Positions 25,925-34,700 are shown, numbered from the stretch's first letter. The stretch is 64,000 nt of DNA from Planctomycetota bacterium (GCA_016125255.1 WGMD01000035.1:1-64000); one strand, 5' to 3'. The notes: generated from the sequence alone by a model not told the origin. Numbers and translations are program-made.

Positions 25925-26754
25925 ACACGGACGCCGAGGATGGCGATACCGGCTTTGTCGGCGGCTTCGAGGAGCTGGGGCTTGTCGAGGAGGATGACCT
26001 TACCCGCTTCGACGGCGAGGCAGGTCGCGCCGTTTTTGGCGAGGTTGGCGATCGTGTTGAGGCCGATGGTGGGGACGTCAAAGCGCATGTCCTGTTGCGG
26101 CTTGGCGATTTTCACGAGCGTCCATCCGCCGCGTTTGCACAACTGGCCGGCGCGTTCGATCATGCGGTCCGTGCCTTCGATGGCTTCGACGGCGATGATC
26201 TCCCGATCGCGCACGGCGATGGACTGGCCGATGTCCAGATCGCCCATGCGGGCGACGATCGGCAGGGCGAAGTCGATGTCGGCGCGCTGGTCGGCGGTGG
26301 GCTCGCGCCGGGTCATGGTGCCGGGGGCGGCGAGTTCCTGCGGGATGAATTTCGTGGAGTCGATCAACGCGATGCCCTCGGCGGCCAGCTCGTCCGCCAC
26401 CGCCGAAAGGATAGCATCGTTGCGCTTGTCGTGTCGGAGCTTGCCGAACCAGAGCTTGGCGGCGCGCCAGTCGGGGAGCTGGCGAAACATGTGCAGCGGG
26501 TCGTACATGCGGACTTTCTTGACGCGCCCCACCATCACCGCCTCGCGCACCTGCGCCCGTTTGAGCAGGCGGATCCACCGGCCGATCTGAATGATCCCCG
26601 CCGTGGAAAAATCATCGCACAGCGGCGGCAGCGCGACATCGAACTGATCGCGCAGGCCCACGCAGACGACGCGCCGCCCGGCCGAGCGCATCCCCGTCGC
26701 GGTGAGCACGGGCAGGCGGCCCTGCCCGGCGATGAGTCCGATCGGTTCATTCAT
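25915..26754 (-). CDS. lpxI: UDP-2,3-diacylglucosamine pyrophosphatase LpxI
   Basis: LpxI hydrolyses UDP-2,3-diacylglucosamine to lipid X and UMP, the step after LpxD, and replaces LpxH in many bacteria. The 279-residue protein shows IGLIAGQGRLPVLTA, the middle region DAILSAVADELAAEGI and the C-terminal signature AVEAIEGTDRMIERAG plus KPQQDMRFDVPTIG. It is remote from the other lpx genes here. Its last two codons and stop (gttTAG preceded by ccc) are part of a class C repeat. No metallophosphoesterase resembling LpxH was recognised, although one generic phosphoesterase lies at 31983. Confidence 0.93.
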   Translation of the reverse strand: MNEPIGLIAGQGRLPVLTATGMRSAGRRVVCVGLRDQFDVALPPLCDDFSTAGIIQIGRWIRLLKRAQVREAVMVGRVKKVRMYDPLHMFRQLPDWRAAKLWFGKLRHDKRNDAILSAVADELAAEGIALIDSTKFIPQELAAPGTMTRREPTADQRADIDFALPIVARMGDLDIGQSIAVRDREIIAVEAIEGTDRMIERAGQLCKRGGWTLVKIAKPQQDMRFDVPTIGLNTIANLAKNGATCLAVEAGKVILLDKPQLLEAADKAGIAILGVRVPV

Positions 26755-26783
26755 GCGTGATCAATCGCCGACGTCCGACATGA

Positions 26784-28253
26784 TCATTTGTCATCGGACT
26801 TGGCTTCGTCCTTGGACTTGTTCTTGTCGCCGTACTTCTTTTCGAAAAAGCTCTGGCCGTCGGACTTTTTCTTATCCGATGATTCGGCTTCGCTCTTTTT
26901 CTTGTCGCCGTATTTCTGTTCGAGGAAGCTGGGCTTGTCGGGCTTCTTGTCTTCGGTGGCGGGTTTGTCGCCGTCCTTTTTATCGCCGTACTTCTGATCG
27001 AAGAAGCTGGGTTTGTCGGCGGATTTGGCGGGCTTGTCGCCCCCGGCGCCGGGGGCGTCGGCTTCGCCGGTTTCCTTCTCATGCGCGACGCGGGCGGTTT
27101 CGATGTCGGTGACGATCAGCGGGCGCAGGTCGTCGATATCCTTGCCGGTGGTGTTCTTGAGTTTGTCGCGCACGATGTCCACGAACTGCGCGGGCGTGAG
27201 GCCCGAGTCGGCAAGCAGGGATTTGAATTCATCTTCGCTGATGCCTTTTTTGAGCAGGTCGGCGTTGATGGCGAGCAGTTCGACATTGCGGCCGCGGCTC
27301 TTTTTGCCGTTGGATTTGCCATCGTCGACGATGGCGATCTGCGGCTCGACGCCGCCGACGCCGGTCCATCGGCTGCCGGGCGAGGCGCCGATGGTGGGGA
27401 ATCCGACAAGGCGGAGGGTGACGCTCTTGAACTTGGTCTGCTGCTTGATGAGCGCGAGGCGCTGGCCGTAGTGTTCGTCGATCTGCTGCTTGATGTCGGC
27501 GGAGGTCAGGTCGTTGCTGGTGTCGCGGCGGTTGTAGTCGTTGTTGGAGTTGTAGGTGCTGGAGGTGCCGTTGCGCTGGCGTTCGTTGCGTCGCTGCTGC
27601 TCGATGCGGTCCTGTTCCTGCTGGCGGCGGATGATGGCGTCGCCGGCGGATTGGGCGGCCTGGATGTCGCTGTTGATGCGGGTCGCGTCGACAAGCTCGA
27701 CATCGGTGATGAGCATTTCGGTCGGGCCATGCACTTCGACGACCTTGGCGGAGTGGATGAACCCGTATTGATTGGGGGCGAGGTCGGGGATGGCGCGCGT
27801 GACGGCGACGGCTTCCTCGCGCGGGGGCGTATCCTTGACGGTGCGAATCAGTCCGCCGGCGGCGACGCGGCGTTCGGTGGTGTTCTTCTGTTGCCAGGCC
27901 TGCGCATCGGCGTGCATCGAGCTGGGGAAGTTGGGGTCCCAGGTCGCGCACATGTAATGCTTGTCATCGATGGCGGCGTAGACGCTGGCGACTTTGCCCC
28001 AGTAGGCCTTCCAGTACTGGGCGACCTGCGCCGCGTTGAGCGCGGCGTCCGCGGGGGCGTCGGGGGCGGGGGCGGCGGAACCATCCGGGGCTTGGCTGCG
28101 CTCAGCCCGCGGCTTGTCGGGGGCGGGGGCGGCGGGCGCGGGGGCGAGAAGCTGTTGGAGCAGGGCCTTGTCCGAGCTTTCGTCGGCGCGGACGGATGCC
28201 AGCGGCAGCGCGAGCAGCGAACCCATCACGAGGCATTGGCGCAGGCGGATCAT
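26784..28253 (-). CDS. Exported protein with three C-terminal KYGDK repeats
   Basis: This 489-residue exported protein (signal peptide to about residue 23) is of no recognised family. After an Ala/Pro-rich linker comes a segment with a WKAYWGKVASVYAAID helix, a beta-rich centre and a Q/R/N-rich charged stretch (RRQQEQDRIEQQRRNERQRN). The last 75 residues are three repeats of about 26 residues, each starting (P/Q)SF(F/L)(D/E)(Q/K)KYGDK followed by a lysine/aspartate linker. The start at 28253 follows aaaggag. The tail looks like a disordered region carrying a short binding motif in three copies. Confidence 0.8.
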   Translation of the reverse strand: MIRLRQCLVMGSLLALPLASVRADESSDKALLQQLLAPAPAAPAPDKPRAERSQAPDGSAAPAPDAPADAALNAAQVAQYWKAYWGKVASVYAAIDDKHYMCATWDPNFPSSMHADAQAWQQKNTTERRVAAGGLIRTVKDTPPREEAVAVTRAIPDLAPNQYGFIHSAKVVEVHGPTEMLITDVELVDATRINSDIQAAQSAGDAIIRRQQEQDRIEQQRRNERQRNGTSSTYNSNNDYNRRDTSNDLTSADIKQQIDEHYGQRLALIKQQTKFKSVTLRLVGFPTIGASPGSRWTGVGGVEPQIAIVDDGKSNGKKSRGRNVELLAINADLLKKGISEDEFKSLLADSGLTPAQFVDIVRDKLKNTTGKDIDDLRPLIVTDIETARVAHEKETGEADAPGAGGDKPAKSADKPSFFDQKYGDKKDGDKPATEDKKPDKPSFLEQKYGDKKKSEAESSDKKKSDGQSFFEKKYGDKNKSKDEAKSDDK

Positions 28254-28314
28254 GGGCGCTCCTTTGGGGAATGCAACATTGTAGCCGCCGGTTTTCATCG
28301 GCCCGCCGGGGGGC

Positions 28315-29886
28315 TTAGTTGCTGTTTTGCGTGATCTGCGGCCAGTCATCGGTGCGGAAGGGCGAAGCGGGCAGGCCCTCGGCATTGAAAAGGTTGGGCG
28401 TCGAGATGTTCATCGGCGCGAAGCGTACGGCCTTGGGGTCCTTGACCTGATCGGACCAGACGATGACGGTGTCGCCGGCGATCTTCGCCTCGGCGGGGAC
28501 GAATTTCTGGTCCGCCCCGGCGATGACGAAATTGTCGGGGGCTTTGCCGTCGGCGGTCTTGAGCCCCTTGGCGGAGCCGGCCAGGTAGTGCACGATCGCC
28601 TTGCCATCCTTGAACTGGACCTTGTCGAGAATCGGCCCGGTGTAGACGAGGTCGGTCCAGCCATAGGTCTTGGCCAGGGCCCATCGGGCGAGGCGCTCGC
28701 CGACCGGCTGCTTGTTGGGCGGATGGATGTTGTTGGTCGTCGCCACATCCGTCGTCACGGCGAATCCGACATTGGGCAGATGCGTGTAGGCATAGGTCTG
28801 CGCGTCCCAAAGCTCGGGCAGATACTGCGGTTTGTCAGCGGTGGGCGCGCCGTAGCTGTAGGGCGCGATCTGCACGAAGTAGAACGGGAAATCCTTGTTG
28901 CCATCGATGCTCCAGTCTTCGCGCCAGCTTTTGATCATCGTCGAAAAGATCGTGCGGTACTGATAGGCACGGGAGCAGTTGGATTCACCCTGGTACCAGA
29001 TGGCGCCGCGGATGGTGTAGGGAATGATCGGGGCGAGCATGCCGTTGTAGATCGCGGCGGGGTAGTGGGAATTGAGCGAAGGTTCGCCCTGCATGCCCGG
29101 CTGGCGCGGCGCGCCTTTGCCCGCCGCCTTGGCCTTCGCCGCCGCTTCCTTCCATTTGACCATCGCGTCTTCGTATGCTTTTTTCGCCTTGGCGGGGTCG
29201 TAACCGGCCTGCTGCTTCTTCCAGTTCGCAAGCAGCGGCTTGAGCGACGACTCGGACTCGAGCGCGGAGTAGCGGGTCCATGCCTCTGCGGGCGTGCCGC
29301 CCCAGTTGGTGCCGATGAGCCCGATCGGCACATGCAGTTTCTCCATGAGGTCCAGCCCGAAGTAGTAGCCCACGGCCGTGAACCCCTTGACGGCGTCGGG
29401 GCTCGACACCGCCCACGCCCCCGGCGCGTCGGCCTGCGGCTCCAGAGCGGTGATGTGACGGGGCACATCGAAAATGCGCAGCATCGGATGATTCGAATCG
29501 GCGATCGCCTTCTCTCCGCCGGTCGACTGCGCGACGCGGAACTCCATGTTCGACTGACCGGAGCAGACCCACACCTCGCCGACGAGCACATCGTCGAACG
29601 TCACCTTGTTGGCGCCTTCGACGCTCAGCACGGCCGGCGTGTCGGAGGCGGGGCGGGCGGGCAGATCGACGCGCCAATGACCTTTGGCGTCGGCGGCGGT
29701 CGTCTTGGAATCCTTGCCGAGGGTCACGGTGACTTTTTCACCCGCGTCGGCGGTGCCCCAGACCGCGATGGGCAATTCCCGCTGAAGCACCATGTGCGAG
29801 GAGAAGATCGACGGAAGCTTGACCTCGGCGGAGGCGGCACCGGCGACCAGCAGCATCACCATCAGACTCAGAAAACGCTTTTGCAT
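28315..29886 (-). CDS. Exported sialate 9-O-acetylesterase-family enzyme
   Basis: This 523-residue SGNH esterase of the SIAE type has a signal peptide (to about residue 20), an N-terminal beta-sandwich (LPSIFSSHMVLQRELPIAVWG, typical of the family), the nucleophile motif VCSGQSNMEF, the oxyanion block IWYQGESN and the C-terminal catalytic pair region TDVATTNNIHPPNK. These enzymes remove O-acetyl groups from sialic acids or from acetylated plant or algal polysaccharides. The start has ggag upstream. A lysine/alanine-rich insertion near residues 235-270 is unusual. The link to the sialic-acid genes at 46.7 kb is only circumstantial. Confidence 0.9.
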   Translation of the reverse strand: MQKRFLSLMVMLLVAGAASAEVKLPSIFSSHMVLQRELPIAVWGTADAGEKVTVTLGKDSKTTAADAKGHWRVDLPARPASDTPAVLSVEGANKVTFDDVLVGEVWVCSGQSNMEFRVAQSTGGEKAIADSNHPMLRIFDVPRHITALEPQADAPGAWAVSSPDAVKGFTAVGYYFGLDLMEKLHVPIGLIGTNWGGTPAEAWTRYSALESESSLKPLLANWKKQQAGYDPAKAKKAYEDAMVKWKEAAAKAKAAGKGAPRQPGMQGEPSLNSHYPAAIYNGMLAPIIPYTIRGAIWYQGESNCSRAYQYRTIFSTMIKSWREDWSIDGNKDFPFYFVQIAPYSYGAPTADKPQYLPELWDAQTYAYTHLPNVGFAVTTDVATTNNIHPPNKQPVGERLARWALAKTYGWTDLVYTGPILDKVQFKDGKAIVHYLAGSAKGLKTADGKAPDNFVIAGADQKFVPAEAKIAGDTVIVWSDQVKDPKAVRFAPMNISTPNLFNAEGLPASPFRTDDWPQITQNSN

Positions 29887-30160
29887 GACGAATCTCCGAA
29901 GGGGGAAAACGAATCACCACCGCCCGAACCAGAGCGTAAGGCCAATCAAGAAGTCTAACAAGACCGCGGACCGCATTATTTCAGCGGGCGGAGGAATTTG
30001 TGGTGAATCGCGTTCAGCCAGGCCCATCGTCCGCCCACGGCCGTCTATTCAGGGCGATGACGGAGCGGCCGTGCGCGCTTTTTAAGCAACAAGGGTCCCC
30101 GGTGACGCATATTTGCGCTGAAAATTGGAGCGGACCTTCGTTTTTTTAGCGGAATCGCGG

Positions 30161-30177
30161 TTGGCATGACTCTTGTG
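30161..30177 (+). promoter_or_regulatory. Sigma-54-like promoter upstream of amtB
   Basis: TTGGCATGACTCTTGTG resembles the sigma-54 consensus YTGGCACG-N4-TTGC with the GG-to-G(C/T) spacing kept and two mismatches. One mismatch is in the -12 GC. It lies about 68 bases before amtB, a gene often under sigma-54 control. The rest of the 29887-30160 gap shows no gene. Confidence 0.4.
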
Positions 30178-30244
30178 ATACAGCGTTGAGACGGGCCGAT
30201 GTGTTGTCGGCCGATGCACCCCTCGTAAAGGAGGTCCAACCGTA

Positions 30245-31741
30245 ATGGACAAGTCTTCCATGCTTCCATCGCTTACCCGCCCCCCACGTCGCGCCCGATG
30301 GCGCACCATCGTGCTGGGCATCGTCGCCGCTCTGGTGGTGGGGATGTTCAGTGTCAATCACCTGATGGCTGAAGATGCCGTTGCCCCGGCTGCGGATGCT
30401 GCCGCCGCTGCGGTTGCAGCCGCACCGGCTGCCGCGGAGGCCGCGGCCGAGCCGGTCAAGATGCTGCCCCAGAGCACGGCCGACATCATGTGGCTGTGTC
30501 TGACCGCGTTCCTGGTGTTCTTCATGCAGGCGGGTTTCGCGCTGGTCGAATCCGGCCTGACCCGCGCCAAGAACGCCATCAACATCATGACCAAGAACCT
30601 GATGGACTTCTGCTTCGGCGCCCTGCTGTTCTGGGCGACGGGCTATGCCCTGATGTTCGGCACGCACGGCAACAGCTTCATCGGCTGGGACTCGTCGCTG
30701 GCCTTCCTGGGTTCGGCGACGAACGGTGAAGCGCCGGCGACCAGCGCGATGTGGCTCTTCCAGATCGTCTTCGCCGCGACTGCCGCGACGATCGTCTCGG
30801 GCGCCATGGCGGAACGCACCAAGCTCATCTCCTACGTCTGCTACTCGATCATCATCTCCGCCTGCATCTACCCCATCACCGGTCACTGGATCTGGGGCGG
30901 CGGCTGGCTGCAGACGATGGGCATGCGTGACTTTGCGGGCTCGACCGTCGTGCACTCCGTCGGTGCGTGGGCTTCCCTCGCCGGTGCCTGGCTCGTCGGC
31001 CCCCGTCTGGGCAAGTACAACGCCGACGGCACCCCGAATGCGATCCCCGGCCACAACATGGTCATGGCCGCGCTGGGCGTGTTCATCCTCTGGTTCGGCT
31101 GGTACGGGTTCAACCCTGGTTCGACCCTCCTCGCCGTCGACGGCGTGGCTCACATCGCCGTGACGACGACTCTCGCCGCCGCGGCCGGCGCCTGCTCCAC
31201 CCTGATCCTCACCTGGATCGTTCAGGGCAAGCCCGACCTGTCCATGACCCTCAACGGCACCCTCGCGGGTCTGGTCGCCATCACTGCCCCGTGCGCCTCG
31301 GTGTCCACCGGCTCGGCCGTGATCATCGGCCTCGTCGCCGGCGTCCTCGTGTACTACTCCTGCGTGTTCATCGAACGCGTCGTCAAGATCGACGATCCCG
31401 TCGGCGCCATCAGCGTCCACGGCGTCTGCGGCGCTTTCGGCACCCTCTGCGTCGGCCTCTTCGGCGAAGCCAAGATCGACGTGCTGTACTGGACGCCCGA
31501 TACCGCCATCAAGGACGGCCTGTTCATGGGTGGTGGTTTCGCTCAGCTTGGCACGCAGCTCATCGGCGTTGGCGCCGTCTTCGCCTTCACCTTCGTCGTA
31601 ACCACGATCATGTTCATGGCTCTCAAGGCCACGATCGGCCTCCGCGTCTCCGACGCTGAGCAGATCGAAGGTCTGGATCTGGGCGAGCACAATGCCGAGT
31701 GCTACCCCGACTTCCAGCCCGCCCTCGCGGCCCACGAATAA
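30245..31741 (+). CDS. amtB: Ammonium transporter AmtB
   Basis: Amt channels pass ammonium across the inner membrane. The 498-residue protein starts with a membrane segment that looks like a signal sequence (residues 21-41). An alanine/proline-rich stretch (about 42-70) follows, then the eleven-span Amt core. The pore twin histidines are H237 (STVVHSVGAW) and H392 (ISVHGVCGAF). The family ending GLRVSDAEQIEGLDLGEHNAECYPDF is present. The Ala-rich extension between signal and core is longer than in E. coli. No glnK/glnB lies next to it. A strong aaaggagg site (30227-30234) precedes the ATG and an intrinsic terminator follows, so it is a single-gene unit. Confidence 0.96.
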   Translation: MDKSSMLPSLTRPPRRARWRTIVLGIVAALVVGMFSVNHLMAEDAVAPAADAAAAAVAAAPAAAEAAAEPVKMLPQSTADIMWLCLTAFLVFFMQAGFALVESGLTRAKNAINIMTKNLMDFCFGALLFWATGYALMFGTHGNSFIGWDSSLAFLGSATNGEAPATSAMWLFQIVFAATAATIVSGAMAERTKLISYVCYSIIISACIYPITGHWIWGGGWLQTMGMRDFAGSTVVHSVGAWASLAGAWLVGPRLGKYNADGTPNAIPGHNMVMAALGVFILWFGWYGFNPGSTLLAVDGVAHIAVTTTLAAAAGACSTLILTWIVQGKPDLSMTLNGTLAGLVAITAPCASVSTGSAVIIGLVAGVLVYYSCVFIERVVKIDDPVGAISVHGVCGAFGTLCVGLFGEAKIDVLYWTPDTAIKDGLFMGGGFAQLGTQLIGVGAVFAFTFVVTTIMFMALKATIGLRVSDAEQIEGLDLGEHNAECYPDFQPALAAHE

Positions 31742-31788
31742 GGGGCTTCCTCTTACCCATCCAGGCGTCATCCAACGCCTCCTTTACT

Positions 31789-31829
31789 GCCCTCCGCACG
31801 TTGCCTCGCGTGCGGGGGGCACTTTTTTT
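31789..31829 (+). terminator. Intrinsic terminator of amtB
   Basis: The stem gccctccgcacg / cgtgcggggggc with a ttgcctcg loop is followed by seven Ts, 48 bases after the stop codon. Confidence 0.9.
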
Positions 31830-31888
31830 ATTCGGGCGCGATCCATGGGTTGAATGCGGGCACGGCAAACGCATCATTGCTCACACGC

Positions 31889-31913
31889 GCGGGGCGTTGC
31901 CCCGCCGTTAAAC
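31889..31913. repeat. Class C hairpin, reverse orientation
   Basis: The stem gcggggc/gccccgc is followed by cgttaaac, a variant of the cgctaaac end. A C-rich class D-like tract runs from about 31938 to 31975. Confidence 0.65.
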
Positions 31914-31982
31914 CGCCGCTTGCGGCTTAGCAATCCGACTCTTCCCCCTCCCCCAACCCCCTTCCCCTCTCCCCCTTTCACC

Positions 31983-32783
31983 TCACCACCTTTGCACACA
32001 CGTCACACCCGTCGCCGACGCCACGGCCGCGTCGGCCCGGTGCAGCGTGATGAGCGGCGCGTGCGGGCGACAGAACAGCCGCAGGCCGTCGAAGGCCGAC
32101 TCGCCCAGCCCCCGGCTCACGATGCAGAACGTGTCGGCGGACTGAAGGATGCCCGTCGAGTACGCCAGCGGCCAGCCGGGCGTGGCGTTGTAGAATGGGA
32201 TGCCCGAGGGCGGGCGGACCTGTCCGCCGTGCGTGTGTCCGCTGAGCATGAGCGGGATCCCGGCCGCCCCCGCGGCGGGCAGCCAGGTCGGCAGATGACT
32301 GAGCAAGAGTCGGAAACACCCCGCCGCATGAGCCGGCTCATTGAGGAGCGTCGCCAGCAAATCCCCGCGCGGACTCGTCCGCTCCCCATACGCGCACTCG
32401 ACCCCCAACACCGTTAGCGGGAGTCGCGCAGCGACCCATGCCTCATTTGTCAGCCAGGTCACCGGCAGGTGGCTCACGCGCTGCCGCAGCAGTTTGGAAT
32501 CGTGATTGCCCCACACGCCGACGACCCCAAGCGTCGTCTTCGCCGCCGCGACCATCCGGCAGGTCAGTTCGTAAGCCACCGACTCGGACCCGGGCTTGTC
32601 CATCAGATCGCCCGTGAGCACAAGCAGGTCCGTCTCCGTCTCGTCCAGCGCCGCGATGATCTGGTCGTGTCGTCCGCGCGCCCGCCGGGCGTGCAGATCG
32701 GTGATCTGAAGGATGCGGAACCCCTCCAGGGCCGGGGGCAGGCCCGGCAGGTACAGCGAAAAAGCTTCAATGAGCGGGTGCAT
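31983..32783 (-). CDS. Metallophosphoesterase (YkuE/YaeI type)
   Basis: This 266-residue calcineurin-like phosphoesterase has all five metal motifs in order: ITDLHAR, LTGDLMD, GVWGNHD, LLLSHLP and GHTHGGQ. The H-L-P-T-W region and GHTHGGQ are those of the YkuE/YaeI group, whose members act on UDP-diacylglucosamine-like lipids or other phosphodiesters. No membrane anchor is seen at the N-terminus. With LpxI present, a lipid A role is not required. It stands alone; the divergent HTH gene is 108 bases away. Confidence 0.88.
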   Translation of the reverse strand: MHPLIEAFSLYLPGLPPALEGFRILQITDLHARRARGRHDQIIAALDETETDLLVLTGDLMDKPGSESVAYELTCRMVAAAKTTLGVVGVWGNHDSKLLRQRVSHLPVTWLTNEAWVAARLPLTVLGVECAYGERTSPRGDLLATLLNEPAHAAGCFRLLLSHLPTWLPAAGAAGIPLMLSGHTHGGQVRPPSGIPFYNATPGWPLAYSTGILQSADTFCIVSRGLGESAFDGLRLFCRPHAPLITLHRADAAVASATGVTCVQRW

Positions 32784-32822
32784 CGACTACATCCGGCGGG
32801 CTTGCGGGGAACTTCCGGGGGC

Positions 32823-32851
32823 TTGTATCGTCGTAAGACTTTGGCTATTCT
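32823..32851 (+). promoter_or_regulatory. Sigma-70-type promoter of the HTH-membrane gene
   Basis: TTGTAT (32823-32828), a 17-base spacer and TATTCT (32846-32851), about 40 bases before the start. TATGAT at 32851-32856 is an alternative -10. Confidence 0.5.
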
Positions 32852-32891
32852 ATGATACTGGTGCAGGTTATCGCTTTGTGGGAGGTCACAC

Positions 32892-33821
32892 ATGGCAAAA
32901 ATGTTCTACACGCTCGAGGAAGCCGCCGACAAGCTGGGCGTGCCCGCGGATCACATCAAGAAGATGGCCGATGAAGGCAAGCTTCAGCAGTTCCGCGATC
33001 GCGACAAGCTCATGTTCAAGCGCGAGCAGGTCGACGAGATTTTCGCCATGTCGCGCACCGTCAAGATCGACGGCGGCGAGGACGAAATCCGTCTCTCCGG
33101 CGACGATCCCAAAAAGAGCGAAACCGACACGATCGACCTGATCAGCGAAACGAGCGTCGAGCAGCCCAAGGATACGCAATCGCTCAAGAGCGCCACCGCG
33201 ACGGGCATCAGCGTCTTCGACGCCGACGAAGTCTCAGCCGCCGACCCGATGGCGCAAACGCAGATCACCTCCAGTTTCGTCACCGATGATGAAGAGTTGT
33301 CCCTTGAATCGGTCGGGTCCGGCTCGGGCCTGCTCGATCTGACGCGCGAATCCGACGACACGAGTCTCGGAGCCGTCGAACTGCTCGAAGACATCGTGCC
33401 CGGCGGCGTGGACTCCGACGCCAAGATGGGCGGCGGGTCGGGCCTGCAAACCCTGCCCGGCTCGTCCACCGGCATCTTCGAAGGCGCCGGCGGCGCTGAA
33501 AGCGCCCCGTCCGGCCTCGCTGACCTGGACACCGCCCCGGCCTACGACGCCGGCGCGGTCGGATGGGTCGTCGAGGAAGACGATCCCGTCGGCGATGGGT
33601 TCGGCGGCGGCATGCTGCTGGGCGTCTTCGGCGTCCTCGTCGTCGTCGCCATCGTCGCCATGACCGGCGTGCAGGGACTCATCGTGGACCTGACCAACGC
33701 ACTGGCCGAAGGCAACAAGGACATGACCACCGGACTGATGTACTACGGCGGAATGGCCGTCGCCTGCATCATCTTCGCCCTCGTCGGCCTGTTCCTCGGC
33801 AAGGCCCGCGCCCGCGGTTGA
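32892..33821 (+). CDS. Excisionase-type HTH protein with two C-terminal membrane spans
   Basis: The 309-residue protein starts with a MerR/excisionase-like DNA-binding domain (residues 3-55, FYTLEEAADKLGVPADHIKKMADEGKLQQFRDRDKLMFKREQVDEI, abridged here to its helices). A long acidic Ser/Asp/Glu-rich linker contains GSGLLDLTRESDDTSLGA. Two membrane spans end the chain (about 238-262 and 284-304). I have seen the LTRESDDTSLGA-type motif associated with planctomycete proteins of this layout. A DNA-binding domain tethered to the membrane suggests a membrane-linked regulator, or use of the fold as a protein-binding module. A strong ggagg precedes the start. Confidence 0.78.
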   Translation: MAKMFYTLEEAADKLGVPADHIKKMADEGKLQQFRDRDKLMFKREQVDEIFAMSRTVKIDGGEDEIRLSGDDPKKSETDTIDLISETSVEQPKDTQSLKSATATGISVFDADEVSAADPMAQTQITSSFVTDDEELSLESVGSGSGLLDLTRESDDTSLGAVELLEDIVPGGVDSDAKMGGGSGLQTLPGSSTGIFEGAGGAESAPSGLADLDTAPAYDAGAVGWVVEEDDPVGDGFGGGMLLGVFGVLVVVAIVAMTGVQGLIVDLTNALAEGNKDMTTGLMYYGGMAVACIIFALVGLFLGKARARG

Positions 33822-33880
33822 GTGCGGCGGCCGGCGTCGACATCGATCCCGGATAATTGCGCCGGCAGGTGTGTGATTTT

Positions 33881-33917
33881 CACTCCGCGCTCCACATTCC
33901 CTATTCCGCACTCCCTC
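33881..33917. repeat. Class J repeat (ccgcactcc family)
   Basis: cactccgcgctccacattcc... units directly abut the psd start codon. This is the reverse-orientation relative of 2173-2203. Confidence 0.5.
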
Positions 33918-33918
33918 G

Positions 33919-34629
33919 ATGCTCAGCCCCTACGGCAAACCGCAAACCACGATCATCGCCGCCCTCGGTCTCGCCGCCTTCGTCGCGGCATTGATCGCGC
34001 ACGGGTGGATCACCGCCGCGATCGTGTTTGTCGTGACGCTCGTGCTGCTGGCGTTTTTCCGTGACCCCAACCGCACCGTGCCGACGATGCGCGGGCAGGT
34101 CGTCGCGCCCGCCGACGGACGCATCAGCTCGATTCATCAGCTCGAGCATTACGAGCCGCTCAACGGACCGGCCGTGTGCATCCGCATTTTTCTGTCCGTC
34201 CTCGATGTGCATGTCAACCGCTCCCCGATGCACGGTCGCGTCGTCAGCATCACCCACAAACCCGGCCAGCACCTCAACGCCCTCAAAGCCGAGTCCGCCG
34301 AACTCAACGAGTCCGTCACGCTCGTGTTCAACAATCCCGCGCACGATCTGCCTGTCTGCGTCGTCCGCCAAGTCGCCGGCGCCATCGCCCGACGCATCGT
34401 CACCGGCGTCGCCGTCGGCGACATCCTCCAGCGCGGCCAGCGCTTCGGCCTCATCAAATTCGGCTCCACCACCGAACTCTATCTCCCCCACCCCGATCGC
34501 GTCGAACTCCGCGTCCAGCAGGGCCAGTACGTCTACGGCGGCGCCACCGTCCTCGCCCACGTCCCCTCCCTCGCCGACCTCGCCGACGACGCCCCCGACA
34601 AACCCGCCCAGACAACCACCCCCGTTTAG
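33919..34629 (+). CDS. psd: Phosphatidylserine decarboxylase
   Basis: Psd converts phosphatidylserine to phosphatidylethanolamine at the inner membrane and cleaves itself to make a pyruvoyl group. The 236-residue protein has N-terminal hydrophobic spans (about 10-46), FFRDPNR, APADGRI, a conserved histidine region (HVNRSPMHGRV) and the self-cleavage site FGST with S183. The short length fits the compact Psd type. The C-terminus, TTTPV, is encoded partly by a class C repeat: the final ccc-gtt-tag is repeat sequence. No pssA is adjacent in this window. Confidence 0.93.
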   Translation: MLSPYGKPQTTIIAALGLAAFVAALIAHGWITAAIVFVVTLVLLAFFRDPNRTVPTMRGQVVAPADGRISSIHQLEHYEPLNGPAVCIRIFLSVLDVHVNRSPMHGRVVSITHKPGQHLNALKAESAELNESVTLVFNNPAHDLPVCVVRQVAGAIARRIVTGVAVGDILQRGQRFGLIKFGSTTELYLPHPDRVELRVQQGQYVYGGATVLAHVPSLADLADDAPDKPAQTTTPV

Positions 34630-34700
34630 CGGCGGGGCGCCGCCCCGCGCTTCGCCTTCCGCGCACGATCAAAGCGTCGGGCGTTGCCCGACCGCTAAAC
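34621..34700. repeat. Complete class C element with inverted ends
   Basis: The element begins cccgtttagcgg with the stem gcggggc/gccccgc and ends with a second stem (gtcgggc/gcccgac) and cgctaaac. The ends gtttagcgg and ccgctaaac are inverted copies, so this about 80-base unit looks like the full form of which the other class C sites are halves. It includes the psd stop codon. Confidence 0.85.

Noticed and set aside
28315-29886. A joint sialic acid catabolic operon with the esterase at 7657
   Set aside because: The two esterases are 20 kb apart, and no nanA, nanK, nanE or transporter genes lie in the window.
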